From Cycloclasticus sp. 46_120_T64 (GTDB taxonomy: Bacteria > Pseudomonadota > Gammaproteobacteria > Methylococcales > Cycloclasticaceae): DNA of 64,000 nucleotides. Positions 52,557 through 62,287 of the stretch are shown in pieces (position 1 is the stretch's first letter; each line of letters begins with the position of its first letter). The notes below the pieces were generated by a model. It ran no database searches, was not told the origin of the DNA, and was given only the letters and a program-made list of their open reading frames with translations. The position numbers were made by a program, and so were the translations under genes. The DNA lies in assembly GCA_002162695.1 (NCBI GenBank), contig MAAM01000006.1:1-64000 (forward strand). Direction: 5' to 3'.

Positions 52557-54518
52557 TTATTCGCTGACTTTCCCAGCAATAAAACTCGCTAGCTCTTCAA
52601 TGGTTGGGTAATCAAAAAAGTCGCCTAATTCCACCAAATCGGGGTATAACTCATCGATTCTTTCATGAATTTGTGCCAGTTTTAATGAGCTAGTACCAAT
52701 ATCAAAAATATTGTCACTCGGGGTTATTTTCTGATCAGCCACTACCTCATGACAAATTCCCAATAATACACGCTCAATTGGGCTACCCGCCGCACTGGAA
52801 GCCTCAGACTGTTGGGTGTTTAAGGCCTGTAGTTCGGCCATTTTTTCATCAAACCCACCGTCACTGAACTGCTCCGCCAATTTGAAACGCTGCACCTTGC
52901 CACTGGTCGTCTTCGGAACATTTTTTATCGGCAACACATGGGCTACGTCTAAACCAGATTGTTCACTCAGCTGGCGGCGAACATCGATGATGACGTCTTG
53001 GAACGCTTCCAGTTGCCCACGGTGCAAGACAAAAACAATCAGTTCATCGACCGCTTCCTCCGTATCTCGAACCCCACAAACGACGACCTTGCCTAATTCA
53101 ATGCCATCAACCTGTTCACAAACTGACTCTAAATCGGGGGCGTAATAATTCTGCCCGTTAACGATAATCAGGTCTTTCGTTCGCCCGGTTAATACTAACT
53201 GCCCTTCATTAATTAATCCCTGATCACCGGTATCTAACCAAGCTTCTGCATCGATGATTTTTTCATTCAATTCAGCTTCGTAGTAATAACCGGCCGTTAC
53301 GTTGTCACCTTTAATCAGTACTCGACCAACAATGTTTTCAGCAACGACGTGCCCCTGTGAATTGACAATTTTCAATTCGGTGCCGGTAATCGCGTAACCC
53401 AAACGAACCAACTCAATGCTTTGTTCATTCGCGTGTTCAACCGTTTGCGCCGGTGCATCTTCACTCAAAGAACTTCTTATCATATGTACGCTCGATAAGG
53501 GCTGTTGTAATTTAGGAAAACTCACCACCAAACAGGCTTCGGCTAAACCATATACGGTAAACATCGCCGTATCGGATAAACCAAAGGGTTTCATCACCGC
53601 ATTAAATTCACGGCATAAATCTGCTGAAATAGGTTCCGCACCATTAAAAATCAACCGTACGGCTGATAGGTCTAAACCTTGTTGATTTTCCGGTTTAAAG
53701 CGTTTTAGTACGTGTTTATAGCCAAAATTAGGCGATGCAATAACCGTCGTTTTCTTTTCGCTGACCTTTTCCAACCAAAGATTTGGCCTACGCACAAACA
53801 ACTCAGTTGGCATAATGTACTGATCAATATTGACCAATAAGGGGGTCAAGTGGAAACCAATAATGCCCATATCATGGGTTAATGGCATCCAACCAAAAAA
53901 ACTGTCTTTTTCATCGAAGGCACTGCATTCAATAATGCCATTCAGGTTGGTCACTAAATTTTTATGTGTGAGTACCACACCTTTTGGATCACCGGTAGAA
54001 CCCGATGAGAATTGAATAAACGAGGTTTGTTCAGGTTTAATATCAACGCTTTCACCCAGCTGAGCAAAGTCCTCGATACGATCCAGTCGAATCGAGTTTT
54101 TCTCAATCGCCTGATAGATCTCTTCTTTACCGTGTTCTTCGGCATACACCTTTAAGCGCTGCAAGGCCTTTCTAGAGGTGGCCATATACGGTGTTGCTAA
54201 CTTTTCAAAAACATTAAACACCTTCTGCCGATGGCCATCACTGGTACCAATGGCCAAGGGCACGGCGACAATACCGCCATACTGACAGGCCCAAAATGTA
54301 TCGATGAATTGTTCATTATCGGCTAAATGAATAATCAGTTCATCGCCTTCTGCCGCGCCCTTTTGCTGAAAATGATGCAGCAAACCCAAGGCACGCTGTT
54401 TTAACACGGGGTAACTCACCTCACGTTCCTGATCTTGACCGCTGATGTAAGTAATGCTCTTACTGCTGTCTTGGTTACGGTCTAATGCTTCAACTAGGGT
54501 TTGGGGGAATACACTCAT
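52557..54518 (-). CDS. Fatty acyl-AMP ligase with C-terminal acyl-carrier domain
   Basis: From the ATG at 54518 the product is 653 residues; four more codons back lies a TTG. The AMP-binding motif FSSGSTGDPKGVVLTH is near residues 170-185, VYGLAEA near 343, LDTGDQG near 433 and the C-terminal TTSGKVQR near 555. The adenylation domain resembles fatty acyl-AMP ligases. Residues ~580-653 form a carrier domain with DNIFDIGTSSLKL, whose Ser at about 611 would carry phosphopantetheine. It would load an acid onto its own carrier domain. The phosphopantetheinyl transferase gene 52 bp upstream should activate it. Confidence 0.87.
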   Translation of the reverse strand: MSVFPQTLVEALDRNQDSSKSITYISGQDQEREVSYPVLKQRALGLLHHFQQKGAAEGDELIIHLADNEQFIDTFWACQYGGIVAVPLAIGTSDGHRQKVFNVFEKLATPYMATSRKALQRLKVYAEEHGKEEIYQAIEKNSIRLDRIEDFAQLGESVDIKPEQTSFIQFSSGSTGDPKGVVLTHKNLVTNLNGIIECSAFDEKDSFFGWMPLTHDMGIIGFHLTPLLVNIDQYIMPTELFVRRPNLWLEKVSEKKTTVIASPNFGYKHVLKRFKPENQQGLDLSAVRLIFNGAEPISADLCREFNAVMKPFGLSDTAMFTVYGLAEACLVVSFPKLQQPLSSVHMIRSSLSEDAPAQTVEHANEQSIELVRLGYAITGTELKIVNSQGHVVAENIVGRVLIKGDNVTAGYYYEAELNEKIIDAEAWLDTGDQGLINEGQLVLTGRTKDLIIVNGQNYYAPDLESVCEQVDGIELGKVVVCGVRDTEEAVDELIVFVLHRGQLEAFQDVIIDVRRQLSEQSGLDVAHVLPIKNVPKTTSGKVQRFKLAEQFSDGGFDEKMAELQALNTQQSEASSAAGSPIERVLLGICHEVVADQKITPSDNIFDIGTSSLKLAQIHERIDELYPDLVELGDFFDYPTIEELASFIAGKVSE

Positions 54519-54570
54519 GATTTTTAGCAATTTCTCTATTCGGTATAGGTAACGGGTATTTTATCAGTGA

Positions 54571-55293
54571 TTATACGATCTGCGGTGGGAATTGCGGCTC
54601 AAAGCGATACCTTAACACTTGGCAAGATTCAGCCCTGACAATCACCGCAGCGCTCACTCGCTCCCCCAGTGCTAACGGTAGGCAACTCCACATTGCCGGC
54701 AGGCCATATTCAGCGGGGCAATCTTCCAGTTGATAAGCATCAGATAAATTAAAACCACAACGCGAAAGCCCCATGCCGAGTCCTCGGCCCGTGGCTTTGA
54801 TGAAGGCCTCTTTACAAGTCCAAATATGAAAAAACACCGCTTCATGTTGATGCGCTGCCAACGTTTGCCAGCGCTCTTTTTCCGCCATCGAAAAATGCCG
54901 TTTTACGATTCCCGCCATTTGTTCAACAGGCCGCCAGTGTTCGATATCCACACCGAGCCCATCATGAAGGCTGATCGCCACCAAAGCGGCATCCTGAGAG
55001 TGACTAATATTAAAAAAAAGCGGGGTGTTTTTTAACTGCGGTTTGCCATAACGATCACGGGTAAATTCGATACTATGCGGCTCTTGCTGCAGGTAAGTAG
55101 CCAACAAAAGACGCAACTGAATACGCATCGATAACGCTCGCTGCCGATGCTCTGGCCGACGTAAGCGATTCACCTTAAGCCACTCGTCTTCACTGAGCAT
55201 CGAGCGAGCCAGAGATTTTTCTTCGGCGAGCGGCTTTAGCTCGATTTGCCAGAGGTGAACTTCATTAACCCGCAGCGCTTGAATACTCTGCAT
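54571..55293 (-). CDS. Sfp-type 4'-phosphopantetheinyl transferase
   Basis: The 240-residue protein has the superfamily motifs PLFFNISHSQD near 90, LGVDIEHWRP near 113 and IWTCKEAFIKATGRGLG near 157, i.e. the Asp/Glu residues that bind magnesium in the Sfp type. It transfers phosphopantetheine from CoA to the Ser of carrier domains. It is encoded 52 bp upstream of the acyl-AMP ligase-carrier gene on the same strand, so that carrier is the probable substrate. Confidence 0.9.
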   Translation of the reverse strand: MQSIQALRVNEVHLWQIELKPLAEEKSLARSMLSEDEWLKVNRLRRPEHRQRALSMRIQLRLLLATYLQQEPHSIEFTRDRYGKPQLKNTPLFFNISHSQDAALVAISLHDGLGVDIEHWRPVEQMAGIVKRHFSMAEKERWQTLAAHQHEAVFFHIWTCKEAFIKATGRGLGMGLSRCGFNLSDAYQLEDCPAEYGLPAMWSCLPLALGERVSAAVIVRAESCQVLRYRFEPQFPPQIV

Positions 55294-55400
55294 TACCTAC
55301 CTTAATTGATCTAATGACACAGATTGACTATCGTCATATTAACCGCTGAGTCTACTATACTAAATGGAGAAACAGTCATTAAAGCCAACCCGGTGAGTTT

Positions 55401-57722
55401 ATGAGCGACACTGATTTAAACAAGGATGATTCACTACAGCCCAACACTGGCGACAATGGCAAGAGCAGCATCGACCCAACGGTATTTAACTGGACCTATC
55501 AGGCACTGAATGTCCTGTTTAAATTCCTAAAGCTGAAGATTATAGTGCATGGCGATGAGACTGCCTTACATGACGGTCAGATTTTTCTATTTAACCACTT
55601 TGCACGTTTTGAAGCGGTTATCCCGCAATACATCATTTATCAAAAAACCGGCCAATTATCGCGCTCAATCGCCTCTAAGGAATTATTCTCAGGGGATGAA
55701 CTAATCAGTCGTTACTTAATGAATTTGGGCGGCATCGCTAACGATACCGACGACTTAATGTATCTCGTATCGAAGGATATTCTACACGCTCACAAGCTCG
55801 TCGCCTTCCCCGAGGGAGGCATCGTCAAAGACCGCCGCGTATTGGACAAACAAGGTCGCTACCGAATATATTCCCGCTCCGATGATCGACGCCGGGAACT
55901 ACATACCGGCCCCGCTTTCATTGCACTCACCTTGGCCATATTCAAGTCGTCGGTACGCCAACTCGCCGGCGATAAAAAACTCTCCCAAATTAGCGCTTGG
56001 GCTACCGAGCTAGGCCTAAATAACGCCCAACAACTCATTGATATTAGCCAGCAGGAGACCTTGATTACCCCCTGCAACATCACCTTTTACCCGCTGCGCG
56101 TTAAAGGTAACACCATTACCAAAGTCTTGGACTTCCTACAAACTGACTTGAAACAACGCATTTCGGAAGAGTTATTAATTGAGGGGAATTTTTTACTGAA
56201 AGAAACCGATATGGATATTCAGCTATGCCCCCCCATCGTCGTAGAGAACTATTGGTCGCGCTGGGAAGATAGGGTTGCTTCTTTATTGGTGCAGCACTCC
56301 TCCCTATCATTAGCCGAACTATTCAATAGCGTACGCAAAGGAGAAAGCTGGGGCCAGCGGCTCTTTAATATCGCCCACCACCGTAATGCGCTTAAAATTC
56401 GTGACCAATATATGCATGCTATCTATGCCGCTGTGACCATCAACATCGCGCATATTGCTGCCAGCCTGTTGCTTCACTTTATACAACAAGGCAAGGTACA
56501 TATAAACCGAAAAAAGCTGCATCAATTACTCTACGTGTGCTGTAAGTTTCTACAAAAAACGCCCTCGTTAAACGTTCACCAGACGCTGAAAGACCCGAAT
56601 ATTTATCGTAATATCCTATTTAAAAACAGTGAAAGCTTTGATCAGTTCCTAAGAAGCATGTACAGCGCAGAGTTAATAAGTCGGCAAGGTGCTTATTATC
56701 AATTCACCGGGATACTCAATCCTGAAACAACCTTTGATTCCATTCGGCATAAAAACCCGCTCGTGGTCTATGCCAATGAAGTTGCCCCGATAGAAGCCGT
56801 GCAACACGCCATCCAAGATAGTTTATCGTTCAAATTTAATAAGCGCTTACACGACTTTGCAGAGATGTTATTCGATGACGAACTACGCGAACAACAATCC
56901 GACTTATCAGCCTTCCAACAACAAAAACACCAAGCGCTGCAGCCAACAGCCTCTATTATTGCATCGGGTCTCCCCTTTATTATTCGGCCCGACCCACAAA
57001 ACGGCGAGTGCGTCGTGCTGGTACACGGCTTATTATCAACCCCAGGCGAAATTCGCCCGCTCGCCGAGAAACTGGCTAAACAAGGTTACATCGTTATCGC
57101 ACCACGGTTAAAAGGGCACGGTACTAACCCTTGGGATCTACAACAACGCAGCTGGCAAGATTGGCGACAATCGGTACAGCAAGCAATCAAAATCGCTCAT
57201 TGTTATTCCAGCAAACTGCATCTGGTCGGCTTTTCCAGTGGCGCATTATTGTCGCTTATATTGGCCGCCAATAAAGTTAATAAAATAAGTTCCGTTAGCG
57301 CCTGTTCAACACCTATTGATTTTAAAGACCCGCTGATCAAGCTGGTTAAGATAACTCACGCAAGTAATAAGCTCATCAAATCGCTGACCGGTGCCGAAGG
57401 GTTTTTCCCATTTCAAGAAAATAAGCCTGAGCACCCGCATATTAACTACCGACATATACCGATCGCTGCGGTGAACCAATTATTACGCCTAATCAGCGCC
57501 AGTAAAACTAGGTTCAAAAAAATCAAATGCCCCGTGCTGCTGATACAAGCCGACAACGACCCCGTCATTGCCCCATCTAGCATGAGTTTTTTACTCAATG
57601 CTATCGATAAATCGGCCTTAACTTACCACTGGGTCAGTTCCAGCAGGCACGGGATTTTGTTTGAGAACAGCGATAACTGCCAGCAAATCATTAGTGACTT
57701 TATCTGCAAGCAAGTGAAATAG
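55401..57722 (+). CDS. PlsC-like acyltransferase / alpha-beta hydrolase fusion
   Basis: The 773-residue protein has an N-terminal glycerolipid acyltransferase-like domain (~40-290) with FNHFARFEA near residue 65, a variant of the His-x4-Asp motif in which the acid is Glu, and FPEGGIVKDRR near 140. After a helical middle region comes an alpha/beta hydrolase domain (~545-770) with VLVHGLLSTPGE near 551, the nucleophile elbow VGFSSGAL near 615, a catalytic Asp in ADNDPVI and His in SRHGI. It could transfer an acyl chain from the neighbouring carrier and trim or release it. It is divergent from the phosphopantetheinyl transferase gene, 107 bp apart. Confidence 0.83.
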   Translation: MSDTDLNKDDSLQPNTGDNGKSSIDPTVFNWTYQALNVLFKFLKLKIIVHGDETALHDGQIFLFNHFARFEAVIPQYIIYQKTGQLSRSIASKELFSGDELISRYLMNLGGIANDTDDLMYLVSKDILHAHKLVAFPEGGIVKDRRVLDKQGRYRIYSRSDDRRRELHTGPAFIALTLAIFKSSVRQLAGDKKLSQISAWATELGLNNAQQLIDISQQETLITPCNITFYPLRVKGNTITKVLDFLQTDLKQRISEELLIEGNFLLKETDMDIQLCPPIVVENYWSRWEDRVASLLVQHSSLSLAELFNSVRKGESWGQRLFNIAHHRNALKIRDQYMHAIYAAVTINIAHIAASLLLHFIQQGKVHINRKKLHQLLYVCCKFLQKTPSLNVHQTLKDPNIYRNILFKNSESFDQFLRSMYSAELISRQGAYYQFTGILNPETTFDSIRHKNPLVVYANEVAPIEAVQHAIQDSLSFKFNKRLHDFAEMLFDDELREQQSDLSAFQQQKHQALQPTASIIASGLPFIIRPDPQNGECVVLVHGLLSTPGEIRPLAEKLAKQGYIVIAPRLKGHGTNPWDLQQRSWQDWRQSVQQAIKIAHCYSSKLHLVGFSSGALLSLILAANKVNKISSVSACSTPIDFKDPLIKLVKITHASNKLIKSLTGAEGFFPFQENKPEHPHINYRHIPIAAVNQLLRLISASKTRFKKIKCPVLLIQADNDPVIAPSSMSFLLNAIDKSALTYHWVSSSRHGILFENSDNCQQIISDFICKQVK

Positions 57723-57760
57723 CGTAAAATACCTCTTTCTAGTCAAAGAATTTAAAAGCA

Positions 57761-59047
57761 ATGCGAGTACACCTTAAAACGCTGGGATGCCGGCTAAATG
57801 AAGCAGAAATAGAATCGTGGGCCAATGACTTTAGTCAACGTGGTCATCAACTGGTAAACGAAGACCAGGCCCCCGATGTTTTGGTATTAAACACCTGTGC
57901 GGTGACTCAAAGTGCGGTTCGCAAGTCGCGTCAATTAGTGCGTAAAACTCACACCAAAAACCCCAACGCTAAGCTCGTCGTTAGCGGCTGTTACGCCACC
58001 TTGAACAAGGACGAAACACTATCGCTGGATGGGGTTGATTTACTCGTCAACAATCAACAAAAAGATCAGCTCGTAGACCTCACCATCGAGCAACTTAGCG
58101 TAGAGACCATGCCCAGCATAGCCACTGAACCGAACGCCGTTGCTTTATTCTCTAGGGGCCGGCAACGAGCCTTCATCAAGGTTCAAGATGGTTGTCGTTA
58201 TCGCTGTAGTTTTTGTATCGTCACCATTGCCCGTGGTGATGAGAAAAGCCGGGCCATCGACGACATCATCAAAGAAATAAACAGCATCGAGCAACAAGGT
58301 ATCTGCGAAGTAGTCATAACAGGAGTTCACCTCGGTGGTTATGGTAGCGATACCAATAGCAATCTATACAGCCTGATCGAAGCCATCTTAGAACAAACAA
58401 CGATCCCTAGGATTCGTATGGGCTCACTCGAGCCATGGGACTTACCCAAGGGTTTCTTCAAATTATTTGCCAACCCTAGGTTAATGCCGCATATGCACTT
58501 ACCCATGCAAAGTGGCAGCGATGCGGTATTAAAACGCATGTCTAGGCGCTGTAAAACTGATGAATTTCGTAGTTTAGTCGCGGAAGCACGTGCGCTGGTC
58601 CCCAACCTCAACATCACCTCCGATATTATTGTCGGTTTTCCGGGTGAGACCGAGCTAGAGTGGCAACAGACCCTAGCCTTCGTCGACGAGATGCAGTTTG
58701 CCGACCTACATATTTTCAGTTATTCGCCGCGTGAAGGCACCAAAGCCGCGTCGATGCCCGAGCAAGTCCGAAATGAGCTGAAAAAACAGCGCAGCAAAGC
58801 CTTGCACCAGTTAGCTAGCAATCTCAAACAACAAAACATGCAAGGCTATATAGGCAGTCACTGCTCTATTTTATGGGAAGATAGTCACGATATTAACGAC
58901 GATGGCAGCTACACCCTATTTGGCTATACCCCCAATTACCTGCGGGTAAAAATCACTGGCAAAGACGTAAAACAGCTAAGCAACCAAATAAACTCCTGCC
59001 TGCTTAGTTCATTGGATAAGGGCGTATTTAACGCCGAATTAACCTAA
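57761..59047 (+). CDS. mtaB: tRNA-t6A37 methylthiotransferase MtaB
   Basis: The 428-residue protein has the methylthiotransferase N-terminal Cys set (Cys10, Cys46, Cys77) and the radical SAM motif CRYRCSFC (Cys145, 149, 152). The RQRAFIKVQDGC segment and the absence of MiaB-type features place it in the MtaB branch, which makes ms2t6A at tRNA position 37. The end overlaps the convergent cysZ gene by nine bases. Confidence 0.9.
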   Translation: MRVHLKTLGCRLNEAEIESWANDFSQRGHQLVNEDQAPDVLVLNTCAVTQSAVRKSRQLVRKTHTKNPNAKLVVSGCYATLNKDETLSLDGVDLLVNNQQKDQLVDLTIEQLSVETMPSIATEPNAVALFSRGRQRAFIKVQDGCRYRCSFCIVTIARGDEKSRAIDDIIKEINSIEQQGICEVVITGVHLGGYGSDTNSNLYSLIEAILEQTTIPRIRMGSLEPWDLPKGFFKLFANPRLMPHMHLPMQSGSDAVLKRMSRRCKTDEFRSLVAEARALVPNLNITSDIIVGFPGETELEWQQTLAFVDEMQFADLHIFSYSPREGTKAASMPEQVRNELKKQRSKALHQLASNLKQQNMQGYIGSHCSILWEDSHDINDDGSYTLFGYTPNYLRVKITGKDVKQLSNQINSCLLSSLDKGVFNAELT

Positions 59048-59770
59048 CTCACCTCGTTCAAACAGGATTTTTGTCGCCGCCGCGACCGCGATAGCTGGGG
59101 CAAATAGGTTCACCACAGGGATCGTGGTGGCTAATAAGCTGATCCCACCGAAGCTCATGGTGCTAAGCTTTGTTCGATTTAAAATCTGTTTTTGCTGCTG
59201 AAATAAAACATGATGGTTATCAAGTCCATACGCACTATATTCAAAGCTTAAAAACCAAGCGCTAAACATGAGCCACAGCGGTAAACTGATCATATTAACT
59301 CCCGGAATAAGTGTTAACAGCAGTAAAGGAACCGCTCTAAGCAAATAATACGACAACCTTCGTACTTCAGAAGCCAGCATTTTCGGCGCATCTTTAAAAA
59401 AAGACCCGCTTGTCGCCTCCGCAATTGGCCCTCCTTTCAAATGAGCTTCAACCGCCTGCGCTAATTTCCCATAAAAGGGTGCGGCGATGATATTAGCCAA
59501 TAAGGTAAAGCTATAAAAAACAATGCTCAATATACTCAGCAAAAACAGCGGTAAAACCAGCCAAGCCAACCACGCTAACCAACTCGGTAACAGCGCATCC
59601 AGCGCGGTCGATAAATAAGACCATAACAGCCAAGCCGCAAGACTAAACAAGGCCGTATTGATCAATAAAGGAATGATCACAAAACGCCTAAGACCCGGCT
59701 GACGTATGAGTGTAATACCCGCGATAAAACTACGAATAAGGTATAAAAATGATTGAGTATCAGGATTCAT
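59039..59770 (-). CDS. cysZ: CysZ/EI24-family membrane protein
   Basis: The 243-residue protein has four or five hydrophobic segments and the CysZ-family patterns RPGLRRFVIIPLLIN-like QPGLRRFVIIPLLIN and LANIIAAPFYGKLA near residue 90. CysZ is a sulfate uptake protein of the inner membrane in E. coli. No cys genes are adjacent. The family is clear, the transported ion is inferred. Confidence 0.83.
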   Translation of the reverse strand: MNPDTQSFLYLIRSFIAGITLIRQPGLRRFVIIPLLINTALFSLAAWLLWSYLSTALDALLPSWLAWLAWLVLPLFLLSILSIVFYSFTLLANIIAAPFYGKLAQAVEAHLKGGPIAEATSGSFFKDAPKMLASEVRRLSYYLLRAVPLLLLTLIPGVNMISLPLWLMFSAWFLSFEYSAYGLDNHHVLFQQQKQILNRTKLSTMSFGGISLLATTIPVVNLFAPAIAVAAATKILFERGELG

Positions 59771-59857
59771 GCTTTCAGTGTCATTTAATAAAGAAATAAA
59801 CCGTCTACTTTGATAAAATAGCCGCTCGAATTGTTATTTTAACGCAATGCAGAGCAA

Positions 59858-61450
59858 ATGGAATTAGCCTACGGCAACAAAGACAATAAGCGCATGAATA
59901 AAGCCAAAGTCATTACCGTGACCAGTGGCAAAGGTGGTGTTGGAAAATCCAGTACGGCAACTAACCTAGCTTTGTCTTTGTCCGCGCTAGATAACAAAGT
60001 GTGTATCTTTGACGCCGATGCCAGCTTGGCGAACATTAATATCCTGCTAGGCATCCAACCAAAATTCACCTTACAACACCTGCTCAACGGTGAAAAAACC
60101 TTAAGCGATATTACCATTAAGGGCCCACGTGGCTTAAACATCATACCCGGCGCTACCGGTATCGCCGAATATGCACATTTATCGGCCCAGCAAAAATCCA
60201 TTTTACTAACCGCGCTCGATCGCTTACAGCAACAATACGACTACCTCATTATTGATACCGCAGCCGGTATTGGTGACGATGTTTTAGACTTCGTCAAAGC
60301 CTCACAGTTTTCAATTATTATTATTACCCCTGAGCCGACATCATTAACCGATTCATTCTCCTTACTTAAGGTACTCAAGCGGGAAAACTACCAGCAACGC
60401 GCCCATGTGTTAGTCAATATGGCGATGGACTACCGCAGTGGCCAAAGTATTTACAAACGCTTTGAAGCCGCGGTAACAAAATATATCAACGCCGATATTT
60501 CATACCTAGGTTATGTCCAAGCCGATGAGACGATGATTTCATCCGTCAGTCTGCAGTGCCCCGCCGTTCTATTAAACCCCGACGCAGAGGCCAGCAAGTG
60601 TTTTGAAACAATCGCCAAGAGCATAGAAAGCCGCTTTAAAGAGCAACAAACGACCTCATTCAGCGATTTCTGGCGTCAGCTAAATCCAGCACAAGCGCCT
60701 TTACTTAGCGAGTCGAAAATCAACAACACTCTGAGCGACGACAGTGCAAGCACCGAGCAAGCGCAGGAGATGGATTTCAGCCAAGCCACCGCGTTTTGTA
60801 TTAATCAATTATCTAACAATGAAATAAGCGAGCAGCAACGCGCGGAATTTTTAAAGGCGATTGAAGTTCACCTCGAACTCGATCAACAGGTCGAAACAAC
60901 CGGCTCGGCCACACGAGACCTTTATCAGCACTTGGAACAAAATAACTTCCCAAAAGGCGAAATACGGGAGCTTATTAACACCCTAGAGCAAGTCTACCAG
61001 CAACGCTACTCAAGCAGCCTGTATAGCGCTGAGTCTGCCTCCCTAAGGTTATTAGCACAGTTCAACCCCGAGCAAGACTCTTTACGCTACATCCATGCGC
61101 AAATAGCTAGCAGTTTCAAACGCCAATTCAGCAGTGAAATTGTGCCATTTAGCGAACAACTCGACGTCTTTATTGAAGCAAACGAACTCAGTCAAACATC
61201 TTTTGATAATGTTGTAGCTAAGCTGTTATCGGCCTACCAGCAGAAATTTTCCAGCCATTACCCAACCCAGGCGGATAAAGATCTCGCCAGCGCGAAACAA
61301 TCTATCTCTGCATTAAAACAACAGCAACAGAAGCTAAACCTACAACTAAAGAAGACTGAGAAATTACTGGCAGAAAAAACCGCCGTACTCGATAAAATTC
61401 AGCAGCTATTACCCAGCACAGCGCCTGTAACAGCCGAACTTAACGGTTAA
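59858..61450 (+). CDS. ParA/MinD-family ATPase with long helical C-terminus
   Basis: The 530-residue protein starts with a deviant Walker A, TSGKGGVGKSS near residues 22-32, with FDADASLANINILLG and DYLIIDTAAGIGDDV, as in FlhG/MinD-like ATPases (~1-270). The remaining ~260 residues are unlike FlhG: they are Gln-, Glu- and Ser-rich, helical, and end in a predicted coiled coil (about 470-520, ALKQQQQKLNLQLKKTEKLL). I do not recognise that half. A shorter start at 59894 (MNKAKVITV) is possible. It probably positions a cell-pole or surface structure, but no client is shown here. It overlaps the convergent tatD gene by 11 bases. Confidence 0.8.
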   Translation: MELAYGNKDNKRMNKAKVITVTSGKGGVGKSSTATNLALSLSALDNKVCIFDADASLANINILLGIQPKFTLQHLLNGEKTLSDITIKGPRGLNIIPGATGIAEYAHLSAQQKSILLTALDRLQQQYDYLIIDTAAGIGDDVLDFVKASQFSIIIITPEPTSLTDSFSLLKVLKRENYQQRAHVLVNMAMDYRSGQSIYKRFEAAVTKYINADISYLGYVQADETMISSVSLQCPAVLLNPDAEASKCFETIAKSIESRFKEQQTTSFSDFWRQLNPAQAPLLSESKINNTLSDDSASTEQAQEMDFSQATAFCINQLSNNEISEQQRAEFLKAIEVHLELDQQVETTGSATRDLYQHLEQNNFPKGEIRELINTLEQVYQQRYSSSLYSAESASLRLLAQFNPEQDSLRYIHAQIASSFKRQFSSEIVPFSEQLDVFIEANELSQTSFDNVVAKLLSAYQQKFSSHYPTQADKDLASAKQSISALKQQQQKLNLQLKKTEKLLAEKTAVLDKIQQLLPSTAPVTAELNG

Positions 61451-62219
61451 ATAAACGCGCATAATTCGCACTGCTTTGCGCCGCAATTTGCTCCACACTA
61501 ACACCCCGCAACTCCGCCATTTTTTCGGCCACATACTTTACGTAGTTTGGATAATTCGGTTTACCGCGCATTGGAACCGGCGCTAGATAAGGCGAATCTG
61601 TTTCGATTAAAAAACGATCAGCCGGTACTTTTTTTGCTACCTCTTGCACTTGTTTAGCATTCTTAAAGGTGACAATGCCGGAGAAAGAAATATAAAAATT
61701 TAACGCCAACGCCGCTTCGGCCATCGACCAGTCTTCGGTAAAGCAGTGCATCACCCCACCAACCTCGGCGGCAGATTCTTCTTGCATAATTTTAATGGTA
61801 TCGGCTTGTGCTTCACGGGTATGAATAATTAACGGTTTATCACACTGCCGAGCTGCGGCGATATGTCGACGAAATCGCTGCCGCTGACACTCAATTGCGG
61901 CGCTATTATTCTCCAAACGTGCATAGTCCAAACCGGTTTCGCCAATCGCTACCACCTTATCTCGCACCGCCACATCGACTAATTCTTCTACACTAGGGTC
62001 ATAACCACCCTCTTCTGTTGGGTGTACTCCCACGGAGATCGAGATCATCGGCTGCTTAACAACCAAATCCCGCATCGCCGGATAGGCCTCCCAATTAATC
62101 GCCACACATAACAGATGATCGAGTGAGTCAGCCTGAGTAGCCTCGATATACGTCGCTAAATCATTCCCATATGGCGCTAAATCCACACGATCGAGGTGGC
62201 AATGAGAGTCTATAAACAT
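61440..62219 (-). CDS. tatD: TatD-family metal-dependent deoxyribonuclease
   Basis: The 259-residue protein begins MFIDSHCHLD, the metal-binding His-x-His of the TatD family, with VAIGETGLDY near 91, HTREAQADT near 128, HCFTED near 151 and ETDSPYLAP near 205. These are 3'-5' exonucleases. I use the ATG at 62219 (AGGT upstream); the longer frame adds 16 unconserved residues. It follows pilZ in the holB-pilZ-tatD order common in gammaproteobacteria. Confidence 0.93.
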   Translation of the reverse strand: MFIDSHCHLDRVDLAPYGNDLATYIEATQADSLDHLLCVAINWEAYPAMRDLVVKQPMISISVGVHPTEEGGYDPSVEELVDVAVRDKVVAIGETGLDYARLENNSAAIECQRQRFRRHIAAARQCDKPLIIHTREAQADTIKIMQEESAAEVGGVMHCFTEDWSMAEAALALNFYISFSGIVTFKNAKQVQEVAKKVPADRFLIETDSPYLAPVPMRGKPNYPNYVKYVAEKMAELRGVSVEQIAAQSSANYARLFNR

Positions 62220-62287
62220 AAATAACCTGCAGTTAAATAAAAAACGACCATTAAGGCCGCCAGTCAATGACTAAGATTCTCTTAGTC

